In this document: one piece after another, positions 41,158-48,732 of the stretch | Position numbering within the stretch: the stretch's first letter is position 1 | Layout of the letters: each line of letters begins with the position of its first letter | Assembly (NCBI GenBank): GCA_003576685.1 | Contig: QOZR01000006.1 | Coordinates: forward strand, 186,001 to 250,000 | From: Virgifigura deserti | Lineage (GTDB): Bacteria > Pseudomonadota > Alphaproteobacteria > Dongiales > Dongiaceae | Direction of reading: 5' to 3' | Length of the DNA: 64,000 nt | The notes under the pieces: generated by a model | Told to the model about the DNA's origin: nothing | Seen by the model: only the letters and a program-made list of their open reading frames with translations | Database searches by the model: none | Made by a program: the position numbers and the translations under genes

Positions 41158-41352
41158 ATGTCGAAGCGACGGCGTTCCTATTGGTCGAGGACACGGAACG
41201 ACCGGCTACCGGACGGCGGCATCGCGGCGCATGAAACCGAGGTCGTGTATCCCGGCTTGACCTTGCTCAGCACGCCCTATCGCCGGCTGTTCTTCTTTGC
41301 CGGTGTGGCCGGCATCGTCGCCCTCGTCATAGCAACTGCCATGGCGGTATAG
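41158..41352 (+). CDS. Small single-pass membrane protein, 64 aa
   Basis: A basic, polar N-terminus (SKRRRSYWSRTRNDRLPDGG) and one C-terminal membrane helix (LFFFAGVAGIVALVIATAMAV). No family known. It has a GGAGG ribosome site, a perfect EcfG promoter and a strong hairpin 9 bp after its stop, which together support expression as a monocistronic stress gene. Confidence 0.75.
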   Translation: MSKRRRSYWSRTRNDRLPDGGIAAHETEVVYPGLTLLSTPYRRLFFFAGVAGIVALVIATAMAV

Positions 41353-41360
41353 AGCCTGAC

Positions 41361-41387
41361 CCGATCCCATCGAAAGGATGGGATCGG
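41361..41387 (+). terminator. Strong hairpin after the 64-aa gene
   Basis: CCGATCCCATC and GATGGGATCGG form a perfect 11-bp stem with a GAAAG loop. No U-tract follows, so termination may be weak, Rho-assisted or bidirectional. Confidence 0.5.
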
Positions 41388-41426
41388 CGACTCAGTCTCA
41401 AAGGACATGAACTGGAGGACGATTCA

Positions 41427-41456
41427 CCGATCAGGTTGATCCAATCCGCTCGGGTC
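41427..41456. repeat. Intergenic motif, copy 1
   Basis: A 30-bp stretch starting CCGATCAGG and containing AATCCG and TCGGGT. It matches 44824-44853 at 24 of 30 positions; both copies lie outside genes. Confidence 0.4.
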
Positions 41457-41481
41457 GTGCTCCGATCTCGCCGCTGCGGCT

Positions 41482-41739
41482 TCAGAACGCCGCCGGGCGA
41501 TCGTCCGCGTCGGCGATCATCGGGCGATACTGCACGCCCTTCGTCGTTGCGAAGAAGGCGTCATCCATCTGCGCGACCCGAATCGACTGGATCTCCTCGT
41601 CGAGCCAACCGCGAAGCCCATCGAGTAAACGGACGACCGCAGCCAGCTTCACCCGCTCGAGCCGAATGGTGGTGCGGACGGTTGCCGGTGTGGCGCAGAC
41701 TGCGCCTTCTTGAGTCTCGTCGGATGGGGACAGATCCAT
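41482..41739 (-). CDS. Hypothetical protein, 85 aa
   Basis: A small soluble protein with a central helix pair (VRTTIRLERVKLAAVVRLLDGLRGWLDEEIQSIRVAQM). No family recognised. Codon use looks like the host's, and the frame is undisturbed, so it is probably real, but nothing else supports it. Confidence 0.5.
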   Translation of the reverse strand: MDLSPSDETQEGAVCATPATVRTTIRLERVKLAAVVRLLDGLRGWLDEEIQSIRVAQMDDAFFATTKGVQYRPMIADADDRPAAF

Positions 41740-41941
41740 GATGCGCTTCCACGTTTCTTCTTAAAGCCGGGAAACGCCAGTCTGTCGTGAATTCTATAAC
41801 GAAGCGTTAAAGGCGGACAGTAGTGCATATCATTTCTAAGTAAATACAGATAGATAGAAAGAAATCAGGAGGGTGTTTTGCTTGAATTTGATCTATCGTG
41901 CCCGGGCGGCGAATTAAGTTTTGCCGGATCCCGCTCCGTCG

Positions 41942-41966
41942 GGAACGCCTGCCAAAGGCTGGTGTT
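41942..41966 (+). promoter_or_regulatory. EcfG-type promoter for the Pro-rich protein gene
   Basis: GGAAC (41942-41946), 16-bp spacer, TGTT (41963-41966), 39 bp upstream of the start at 42005. Confidence 0.55.
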
Positions 41967-42004
41967 AGCACCGGTGAGGACCCGAACCAAGCGGGAGACG
42001 ACGG

Positions 42005-42226
42005 ATGGCGATGGAGCCGAAGCGCGGCGCGGGCAGGGACCAGGGCACGGGCAAGACCAAGCCGGCACCCCAGGCGGAGGGGCCGGGGCATAGCGAGAAC
42101 CCGAACATGCCCACCGAGCCTGGCGAGCCGGAGGACCCGCGCCGGCCGGGCAACCCGGACTATCCGGACCAGCCCCGCAAGGGGCCGAGCTACCGCAAGC
42201 AGAACCGGAACCCGTACCAGACATAG
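42005..42226 (+). CDS. Pro/Gly-rich disordered protein, 73 aa
   Basis: A hydrophilic, probably disordered protein full of Pro, Gly, Lys and Asn (GKTKPAPQAEGPGHSENPNMP, then EPEDPRRPGNPDYPDQP). Such proteins may be hydrophilin- or LEA-like protectants. An EcfG-type promoter 39 bp upstream fits a stress role. No known domain. Confidence 0.6.
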   Translation: MAMEPKRGAGRDQGTGKTKPAPQAEGPGHSENPNMPTEPGEPEDPRRPGNPDYPDQPRKGPSYRKQNRNPYQT

Positions 42227-42295
42227 CCGGCCGCCATCGGTGAATAGGCGTCCAATAGAGGGGGCGCAGACCGAAGCGGTCGAGGAGAGAGCGGG

Positions 42296-42637
42296 ATGAA
42301 CGATACAACCGTGACGAAGGTCAGCTCCCGGCACTCGCCGAAGAGCGGCGATGGTGAAAAGTATCTGGCGTCCGGCAAGTCGGTCTCGATGCGGCTGTGG
42401 GAGAACGAGCCGCCGAGCGCGTCGAAGCCGGCGAGCCGGCGCGATTACGAGACCGTGGGTTATGTGATCGGCGGCGTCGCCGAGCTGCATATCGAGGGCC
42501 AGATGGTGAGGCTCGAGGCCGGCGATTCCTGGATCGTCCCCAAGGGCGCCGAACACAGCTATCGGATCCTCGAGCCCTTCACCGCGGTAGAGGCAACCAC
42601 GCCGCCCTACCAGGTGCATGGCCGCGAGGGTCATTGA
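42296..42637 (+). CDS. Cupin domain protein, 113 aa
   Basis: A single-domain cupin. The second half shows the fold clearly: VGYVIGGVAELHIEGQMVRLEAGDSWIVPKGAEHSYRILEPFTAVEATTPP, with the G-x5-P-x-G-type turn and a metal-binding His in AEHSY. The first-motif His residues are weak, so a metal-dependent activity is uncertain. No substrate can be given. Confidence 0.82.
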   Translation: MNDTTVTKVSSRHSPKSGDGEKYLASGKSVSMRLWENEPPSASKPASRRDYETVGYVIGGVAELHIEGQMVRLEAGDSWIVPKGAEHSYRILEPFTAVEATTPPYQVHGREGH

Positions 42638-42671
42638 GCCGGGCATGCTCCGGCCTCGGAAGCATTCCCCT

Positions 42672-42696
42672 GGAACCAATCCTGTGGCGCGGTGTT
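42672..42696 (+). promoter_or_regulatory. EcfG-type promoter for topoisomerase IB
   Basis: GGAAC (42672-42676), 16-bp spacer, TGTT (42693-42696), 77 bp upstream of the ATG at 42773. Confidence 0.5.
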
Positions 42697-42772
42697 GACT
42701 TCGTGCCTTTCGGTGCCCCTCGCGGCGGGGCCGGCGTTCGGTGAGCCGCCTTGTTGACCCAGCCGGCGAGCC

Positions 42773-43921
42773 ATGAGCGCCAACAGCCCGACCGAATCCC
42801 GCTCGAACTCTCGTTCCACGGTCTGCTCCGCCTCCTCCGACATCATTGTCGATCCGGTCGCGGCCTCGCGTCAGGCCGGTCTGCGTTATGTCAATGACGA
42901 GACGCCCGGCATCACGCGCCGCCGTGCCGGCAAGGGCTTCAGCTATCGCGATCCCGAGGGACGGCCGGTCAAGGATCCGGAGACGCTCCGGCGCATCCGC
43001 GCGCTGGCCATTCCACCGGCCTATACCGATGTGTGGATCTGCCCCGATCCGCGCGGCCATATCCAGGCTACCGGACGCGACGACCGGGGACGCAAGCAAT
43101 ATCGCTATCACCCGCGCTGGCGGGCGATGCGTGACGGGGCGAAGTTCGACCATATGCATGCCTTCGCCGCGGCGCTGCCCCGGATCCGCGCCCAAGTGGA
43201 AACCGACATGGCGCGGCCGGGTTTGCCGCGCGAGAAGGTCCTCGCCACCATCGTCAAGCTACTGGAGATCACGCTGATTCGGGTCGGCAACGAGGAATAT
43301 GCCCGAAACAATCACAGCTTCGGCCTCACCACGCTCCGGGATCAGCATGTCCGGATCGATGAGGCGACGATGAACTTCGAGTTCCGCGCGAAGAGCGGCA
43401 GGATGCAGAAGATCCGCCTGCGTGACCGGCGGCTGGCGCGGATCATAAAGTCCTGTCGCGACATCCCCGGCAAGGAGCTGTTCCAATATCTCGACGACGA
43501 CGGGCAGCGGCAGGTGATCGATTCGGGTGACGTCAACGACTATCTCCGTGCCGCCAGCGGCGCCGAGATCACCGCGAAGGATTTCCGCACCTGGGCCGGG
43601 ACCGTGCTGGCCGCCTATGCGCTGCAGGAGTTCGAATCCTTCGACAGCGCGGCTGCGGGGCGCCGCAACGTCACCCGGGCGATCGAACGGGTGGCGGCCG
43701 AGCTGGGCAACACGCCGACGGTCTGCCGCAAATCCTACGTCCATCCCGCCGTCGTCGACGCCTATTTGGACGGCAGCCTGCTCAGCATGCTGAAGGAACG
43801 GGTCGAACAGGACCTGCGGGACGATCTATCGGGATTGAGCGGCGAGGAAGCTGCGGTGCTCGCCTTCCTCCAGCAGCGCCTGGCGCGCGCGACCGATCAG
43901 CCGGGAAAGACGTCGCGGTGA
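42773..43921 (+). CDS. DNA topoisomerase IB (poxvirus-like), 382 aa
   Basis: Relaxes supercoils by a 3'-phosphotyrosine intermediate. The N-terminal domain has RYVNDETPGITRRRAGKGFSY and LAIPPAYTDVWICPDPRGHIQATG. The catalytic domain shows the first Arg in LIRVGNEEYARNN, Lys-Ser-Gly in FRAKSGRMQ, FRTWAGTVLA with the second Arg, and the nucleophile Tyr322 in CRKSYVHPAVV. Length is typical for bacterial members. Many are expressed in stress conditions, in line with the upstream EcfG-like promoter. Confidence 0.95.
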   Translation: MSANSPTESRSNSRSTVCSASSDIIVDPVAASRQAGLRYVNDETPGITRRRAGKGFSYRDPEGRPVKDPETLRRIRALAIPPAYTDVWICPDPRGHIQATGRDDRGRKQYRYHPRWRAMRDGAKFDHMHAFAAALPRIRAQVETDMARPGLPREKVLATIVKLLEITLIRVGNEEYARNNHSFGLTTLRDQHVRIDEATMNFEFRAKSGRMQKIRLRDRRLARIIKSCRDIPGKELFQYLDDDGQRQVIDSGDVNDYLRAASGAEITAKDFRTWAGTVLAAYALQEFESFDSAAAGRRNVTRAIERVAAELGNTPTVCRKSYVHPAVVDAYLDGSLLSMLKERVEQDLRDDLSGLSGEEAAVLAFLQQRLARATDQPGKTSR

Positions 43922-43947
43922 AGGACTTGTGGTGACTCGGGCCCGCC

Positions 43948-44268
43948 TCAGCAGAGCGGGCGGTACACCACCGGGCAGGGCAGGGGCGTATGGTGGTAGC
44001 GCAGCGTCGCCTCGAGGTCGGCGGCCGACAGCAGATTCTCGCCGTCAGGCTCCTCGAAGACGCTGAGGATCAGAAGTTCGGCCGGGTTCCGCTCTTCGTC
44101 GGGAAGCGCGTTCAACAGCCGCTCGGCCGAAGCGACTGCCGCCGCGGCCGGCGTCGCGCCCTGATGGGTGGTGGTCCCGTAGAGGCCGCCGCGTCCGGGC
44201 GTGGAGGGGGCGAAGATCCATCTGACCTTGTAGGGAATGTCCCGCAACATTGGTCGCTCCGCATTCAT
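43948..44268 (-). CDS. Hypothetical protein, 106 aa
   Basis: Starts with RDIPYKVRWIFAPSTPGRGGLYGTT and has a helical middle (AAAAVASAERLLNALPDEERN) and a strand LLILSVFEEPDGE. It does not resemble a family I know. The true start may be the ATG at 44250. It converges with topoisomerase IB. Confidence 0.6.
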   Translation of the reverse strand: MNAERPMLRDIPYKVRWIFAPSTPGRGGLYGTTTHQGATPAAAAVASAERLLNALPDEERNPAELLILSVFEEPDGENLLSAADLEATLRYHHTPLPCPVVYRPLC

Positions 44269-44515
44269 TATCTACCGTGACGGTCAGCGGCGACGGAGAA
44301 TGCACTGCCCACCGACGCCCTAGGATTAGAGCAGCGACCGTTAAACAACTCTTAACCGGCAGATTTGCGGCCGACGCATGAGGGGCGAGTCACCCCGGTC
44401 CCCCATCGGGCGACCCGGAATCCACGCAGGCCGGGAGCGACCGCGCCGCTCTCGGCTCGGGAGGCGCTTCGCTCGGGGGACGCCTATCGCCTGGGGAGGC
44501 CTATCGGATGCGGTC

Positions 44516-44761
44516 CTACTGAATGCCGAGGATGCTCATCGCCTGGGCCAGCTTGTCGACCGACTCCTGATGATTGCCGGCGGCGTGGGCCTCTTCGCCC
44601 TCGGCCCGCAGGCGCTTCACCTCCGCGAGCTGATCGGCGGAGAGGGATGGGTTCTCGGCAAGCGCCGCGTCGATCTTGGCCATGTCGGCCGGGCAATGAA
44701 AGGCGAAGGCCGGGGCGATGATGCTGAATACGGCCACGACCGCAAGCAGGAAGCGCTTCAT
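44516..44761 (-). CDS. Small secreted helical protein, 81 aa
   Basis: A signal peptide (MKRFLLAVVAVFSIIAPAFA) precedes a helical-hairpin domain, FHCPADMAKIDAALAENPSLSADQ then LAEVKRLRAEGEEAHAAGNHQES. The pattern of a Cys-Pro start and an AGNHQESVDKLAQAM second helix is seen in small periplasmic proteins of alphaproteobacteria. Function unknown. Confidence 0.78.
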   Translation of the reverse strand: MKRFLLAVVAVFSIIAPAFAFHCPADMAKIDAALAENPSLSADQLAEVKRLRAEGEEAHAAGNHQESVDKLAQAMSILGIQ

Positions 44762-44823
44762 CGGTTTATATCTCCCAACAGATCGGCGGGCGAAATGCCC
44801 GGACGCGCAGTTTAGAACAGGAT

Positions 44824-44853
44824 CCGATCAGGCTGAAGTAATCCGATCGGGTT
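44824..44853. repeat. Intergenic motif, copy 2
   Basis: Partner of 41427-41456 (24 of 30 positions identical), upstream of the secreted 81-aa gene and within the ABC operon leader region. Confidence 0.4.
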
Positions 44854-45246
44854 AGACTCTGCCCTGTCCTTCCGGACCGCGTCGCCGGTTTCCGTTCTGC
44901 CTCCGATATCATCGCAAATATCGCTCTATGTCGCCCGTGGGCATGTTCGGGGCGTTAAGTGGCAAGGCCTTTCCCTCCGACGCCGCTAGCGTCATCATAA
45001 GACCCTAATGGGAAGGCGAGGGCCAGTGTCGGCTTCGTAGGCCGCACCCCTGGACGCGGGCTCGTTACGCGGGCTCCGGGCGTGCGCGCGAGCTATGGCC
45101 ATTCGACAAGGAAAACAAGGGCTTCCGAAGCGGCGTGGCGGAATTTAAATTTGTATTCGACGGCGCTCTTGAGTCTTAATGGCAAAAGAATTGACACGGC
45201 CGCGCGGCGCGGCCCCGCAACGAACCGAGAACAGGAGGGCAGTCGA

Positions 45247-45268
45247 GCACGGAAGATCGCTTCCGTGC
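45247..45268. promoter_or_regulatory. Inverted repeat in the ABC operon leader
   Basis: GCACGGAAG-ATCG-CTTCCGTGC, a perfect 9-bp inverted repeat with a tetraloop-size spacer, about 95 bp before the start of the first ABC gene. It could be an operator or an RNA hairpin. Confidence 0.45.
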
Positions 45269-45363
45269 GCGATCACTGAATAGAACCGGTATCCGACGGC
45301 TCGAGAGGAAAGGCGCTCGCGACGAGGGAACCGGACGACGCAAACCAGAAACGGGAGGCTTGA

Positions 45364-46935
45364 ATGTCCAAATATGATTACCTGGCATGGCTAGCGAAGA
45401 GCGGCGGCGTGACCCGCCGCGAGTTCATGAACCGCGCCGCGGCGCTCGGCGTCACGACGGCGCTCGCGACCTCGTTCGCCGGCAAGGCGTTCGCGCAAGA
45501 GCCCCAGAAAGGCGGCGATCTGAAGATCGGGATCGACGGCGGCGAGTCGACGAACAGCCTCGATCCGGCGACCTACCTGTCGACCTATATCCAGACCGTC
45601 GGCTTCCAGTGGGGAAACTGCCTCGTCGAACTTGACGAGAACGCCAAGATCATCCCCGAGCTCGCCGAGAGCTGGGAGCCCAGCGACGACGCGACGCAGT
45701 GGGTGTTCAAGCTGCGCAAGGGCGTCCAGTTCCATAACGGCAAGGAGATGACGGCGGCCGACGTCGTGTACTCCATCAATCACCACCGCGGGGAGGGGAC
45801 GGAGTCCGCCGCCAAGACCTATCTGGAGGCGATCACCGATCTCCGGGCGACCGACACGCACGAGGTGACGGTCACGCTCAATTCGGCCAACGCGGACATG
45901 CCCTACATCATGGCCGACTATCACCTGCTGATCATGCCGGAAGGCTCCGATCCTGCTTCCGGCGTCGGCACCGGCCCCTTCGTGATCGAGTCCTTCGAGC
46001 CCGGCGTCCGGACGTTCGCCACGCGCAACCCGAACTACTGGAAGGACGGGCGGGCGCATGTGGATTCGGTCGAGAGCCTCGTCCTCAACGACCTGACGGC
46101 GCGGACGAGCGCGCTCCAGACTGGCGCGGTGCACATCGTCAATCGCGTCGACCCCAAGACCGTGGACCTCCTGAAGCGTGCCCCGGGCGTCCAGATCATC
46201 GCCGTGCCGAGCGCGGGGCACTACCTTTTCCCGATGCGCACGGACATGGCGCCGTTCGACAACAAGGACATGCGGCTCGCGCTCAAATACGCGATCGACC
46301 GCAAGGACATCGTGGACAAGATCCTGCGCGGCTATGGCGAGGTCGGAAACGACCATCCGATCCCGTCATTCGACCCGTTCTATGCCGCCGACATCCCGCA
46401 GCATAACTATGACCCGGATAAGGCGAAGCATCACTTCCAGAAGTCCGGCGCCAGCGGGCCGATCACGCTCCATATCTCCAACGCCGCCTTCACCGGCGCG
46501 GTCGACGCGGCGGCCCTCTACAGGGAGCACGCGGCCAAGGCCGGCATCACGATCAATGTCGAGCGCACCCCGGAGGATGGCTACTGGACCGAGGTGTGGA
46601 TGAACAAGGCGTTCTGCGGCTCGTACTGGGGCGGCCGGCCGACGGCGGACCTGATGCTGTCCGTCGCCTACAAGTCGGATGCGGCCTGGAATGACTCCTA
46701 TTGGAAGCGGGAGGACTTCGACAAGCTCCTCATCGCCGCCCGGGGCGAACTCGACACCGCAAAGCGCAAGCAGATGTATCACGACCTCCAAGTGATGATC
46801 TGGGAGGATGGCGGTGTCGTCATTCCGATGTTCAACAACTACATCTTTGCGGGCCGGGACAATGTGGCGGGGTTGGTGCCGTCGCCGGTCCTGACCGGGC
46901 TTCGCATGTCGGAGCAGCTCTACTTCACGAGCTGA
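45364..46935 (+). CDS. ABC transporter substrate-binding protein, peptide/nickel type (SBP family 5), 523 aa
   Basis: The periplasmic receptor of a dipeptide/oligopeptide-type importer. It has a twin-arginine signal (TRREFMNRAAALGVTTALATSFAGKAFA), so it is probably exported folded by Tat. The mature protein shows the family pattern: LDPATYLSTYIQTVGFQWGNCLVELDENAKIIPELAESWEPS, WVFKLRKGVQFHNGKEMTAADVVYSI, and later ALKYAIDRKDIVDKILRGYGEVGNDHPIP. The substrate (peptide, opine or other) is not readable. It heads the operon 45364-50382. Confidence 0.95.
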   Translation: MSKYDYLAWLAKSGGVTRREFMNRAAALGVTTALATSFAGKAFAQEPQKGGDLKIGIDGGESTNSLDPATYLSTYIQTVGFQWGNCLVELDENAKIIPELAESWEPSDDATQWVFKLRKGVQFHNGKEMTAADVVYSINHHRGEGTESAAKTYLEAITDLRATDTHEVTVTLNSANADMPYIMADYHLLIMPEGSDPASGVGTGPFVIESFEPGVRTFATRNPNYWKDGRAHVDSVESLVLNDLTARTSALQTGAVHIVNRVDPKTVDLLKRAPGVQIIAVPSAGHYLFPMRTDMAPFDNKDMRLALKYAIDRKDIVDKILRGYGEVGNDHPIPSFDPFYAADIPQHNYDPDKAKHHFQKSGASGPITLHISNAAFTGAVDAAALYREHAAKAGITINVERTPEDGYWTEVWMNKAFCGSYWGGRPTADLMLSVAYKSDAAWNDSYWKREDFDKLLIAARGELDTAKRKQMYHDLQVMIWEDGGVVIPMFNNYIFAGRDNVAGLVPSPVLTGLRMSEQLYFTS

Positions 46936-46947
46936 TCGGCCCGGCCG

Positions 46948-47907
46948 ATGAATGCTGTACTGCGTCTCCTCGCCCAGCGCATCGCGCTGGGCGCGGGCTC
47001 GCTTCTCGCGGTCTCCGTGCTCATCTTCCTGGGCACGGAGATCCTTCCCGGCGATGTCGCGCAGGCGATTCTCGGTCAGGCGGCGACGCCGGAGGCGGTC
47101 GCGGCGATCCGCGAGACGCTGGACCTCAATCAGCCGGCCTATATCCGCTATTTCGATTGGCTGGGCGGCATCCTGCAAGGCGATCTCGGCACCTCGCTCG
47201 CGAACCGGCGTCCGATCGGCGAGATGATCGGGGAACGGCTCCAGAACACGCTCTTCCTTGCCGCCGTGTCGGCGGCGATCGCCGTGCCGCTCGCGGTGTT
47301 CCTCGGGCTGATCGCCGCCCGCTTTCGGAACAGCTGGCTCGACAAGTCGATCTCGATCGCGACCTTGAGCACGATCTCGATGCCGGAGTTCTTCGTCGGC
47401 TACGTGCTCATCTTCATCTTCGCCGTGACGCTCCGCTGGGCGCCCTCGCTCGCCAGCGTCTATGACAGCATGAGCCTCGGCGAGAAGCTCTATGCCATCG
47501 CGCTACCCTGCGCGACGCTGACGCTCGTCGTGGTCGCCCACATGATGCGGCTGACCCGGGCCGCGATCATCAACGTGATGTCGAGCCCCTACATCGAGAT
47601 GGCGGAGCTCAAGGGCGTCACGCGCTCGCGTATCACCCTCTATCACGCATTCCCCAACGCGCTTTCGCCGATCATCAACGTGGTCGTGCTGAACCTCGCC
47701 TATCTCGTGGTCGGCGTGGTGCTGGTCGAGGTCGTCTTCGTCTATCCGGGCATGGGCCAACTCATGGTCGATGCGGTGGCGAAACGCGACGTCCCGGTGG
47801 TGCAGGCCTGTGGCCTGATCTTCGCCGCGGCCTATATCCTGCTGAACATGACCGCCGACATCCTGTCGATCCTCTCCAACCCCAAGCTTCGGCACCCAAG
47901 GTCGTGA
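46948..47907 (+). CDS. ABC transporter permease, DppB/OppB type, 319 aa
   Basis: First inner-membrane permease of the peptide-type importer. It has the usual N-terminal helix (RIALGAGSLLAVSVLIFLGTEILPGD), GGILQGDLGTSLANRRPIGEMI, and the ATPase-contact EAA loop near residue 215 (YIEMAELKGVTRSRITLYHAFPNALSPIINVV). Six membrane helices, normal length. It follows the binding protein by 12 bp. Confidence 0.95.
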   Translation: MNAVLRLLAQRIALGAGSLLAVSVLIFLGTEILPGDVAQAILGQAATPEAVAAIRETLDLNQPAYIRYFDWLGGILQGDLGTSLANRRPIGEMIGERLQNTLFLAAVSAAIAVPLAVFLGLIAARFRNSWLDKSISIATLSTISMPEFFVGYVLIFIFAVTLRWAPSLASVYDSMSLGEKLYAIALPCATLTLVVVAHMMRLTRAAIINVMSSPYIEMAELKGVTRSRITLYHAFPNALSPIINVVVLNLAYLVVGVVLVEVVFVYPGMGQLMVDAVAKRDVPVVQACGLIFAAAYILLNMTADILSILSNPKLRHPRS

Positions 47908-47915
47908 GGACCGTC

Positions 47916-48728
47916 ATGCGAAACACGCCGCTCAGCGCCTGGTTCGGCTTCACGATCATCGCGATCTACGCCTTCCTGGCGATCTTCGGTCCCTGGATCG
48001 CGCCTTACGGAGAGTCCGCGATCGTCGGCGACGTCTGGCTGCCAATGTCGAGCGAGCATTGGCTCGGCACCGACAATCTCGGCCGCGACATCCTGACTCG
48101 CCTGCTGTACGGCGCACAGAACACCATTGCCGTCGCGCTCGCGGCGACGCTCCTGTCCTTCGCCCTCGGCATGTCCCTCGGATTCCTGGCGGCCGTCGTC
48201 GGCGGCTTCACCGACCAGGCGATCAGCCGCAGCGTCGACGTCGTCATGTCGATCCCGACCCTGATTTTCGCGCTGGTCGTGCTCTCGGTCCTGCCGTCCT
48301 CGACGCTCGTCCTGATCCTCGTCATCGCGGTGCTCGATTCGACCCGCGTCTTCCGCCTCTCGCGCGCGGTCGCCGTGGACGTGGCGGTGATGGACTTCGT
48401 CGAGGTCGCCCGGCTGCGCGGCGAGGGGCTCGGCTGGGTGATTCGCCGCGAGGTGCTGCCGAACACGCTGCCGCCGCTGATCGCGGAGTTCGGCTTGCGC
48501 TTCTGCTTCGCTTTCCTGTTCCTCAGCGCCTTGAGCTTCCTGGGCCTCGGTATCCAGCCGCCGGCGGCCGACTGGGGCGGCATGGTGCGCGACAATGCGA
48601 ACGCGGTCAGCTTCGGCCTCACCATCCCGCTCATCCCGGCCGGCGCCATCGCGCTTCTCACCGTCGCGGTCAATCTGGTGGTGGATTGGCAGCTCAACCG
48701 CGCCAGCCTGTTGCGAGGAAGGGCCTGA
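47916..48728 (+). CDS. ABC transporter permease, DppC/OppC type, 270 aa
   Basis: Second permease. Typical motifs are EHWLGTDNLGRDILTRLLYGAQNTI near the N-terminus and the EAA loop VEVARLRGEGLGWVIRREVLPNTLPPLI. The ATG at 47916 is preferred, with TGAGGA as ribosome site within the stop of the preceding gene; a GTG at 47904 would add four residues. Confidence 0.94.
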   Translation: MRNTPLSAWFGFTIIAIYAFLAIFGPWIAPYGESAIVGDVWLPMSSEHWLGTDNLGRDILTRLLYGAQNTIAVALAATLLSFALGMSLGFLAAVVGGFTDQAISRSVDVVMSIPTLIFALVVLSVLPSSTLVLILVIAVLDSTRVFRLSRAVAVDVAVMDFVEVARLRGEGLGWVIRREVLPNTLPPLIAEFGLRFCFAFLFLSALSFLGLGIQPPAADWGGMVRDNANAVSFGLTIPLIPAGAIALLTVAVNLVVDWQLNRASLLRGRA

Positions 48729-48732
48729 TGCG

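Larger units (their letters stand above)
44762..45363. other. Leader/promoter region of the oligopeptide ABC operon
   Basis: A 602-bp stretch without a supported gene. It contains copy 2 of the 30-bp motif (44824-44853), a perfect 9-bp inverted repeat (45247-45268) and the GGGAGG ribosome site (45353-45358) of the first ABC gene. A 65-codon frame at 45082-45279 has no ribosome site and is not accepted. Confidence 0.6.

Noticed and set aside
41807..43195. 462-codon minus-strand frame
   Set aside because: Antisense to the cupin and topoisomerase IB genes; Arg/Gly-rich shadow of GC-rich codons.
45082..45279. 65-codon frame in the ABC operon leader
   Set aside because: No ribosome site, no family similarity, and it runs through the inverted-repeat region.
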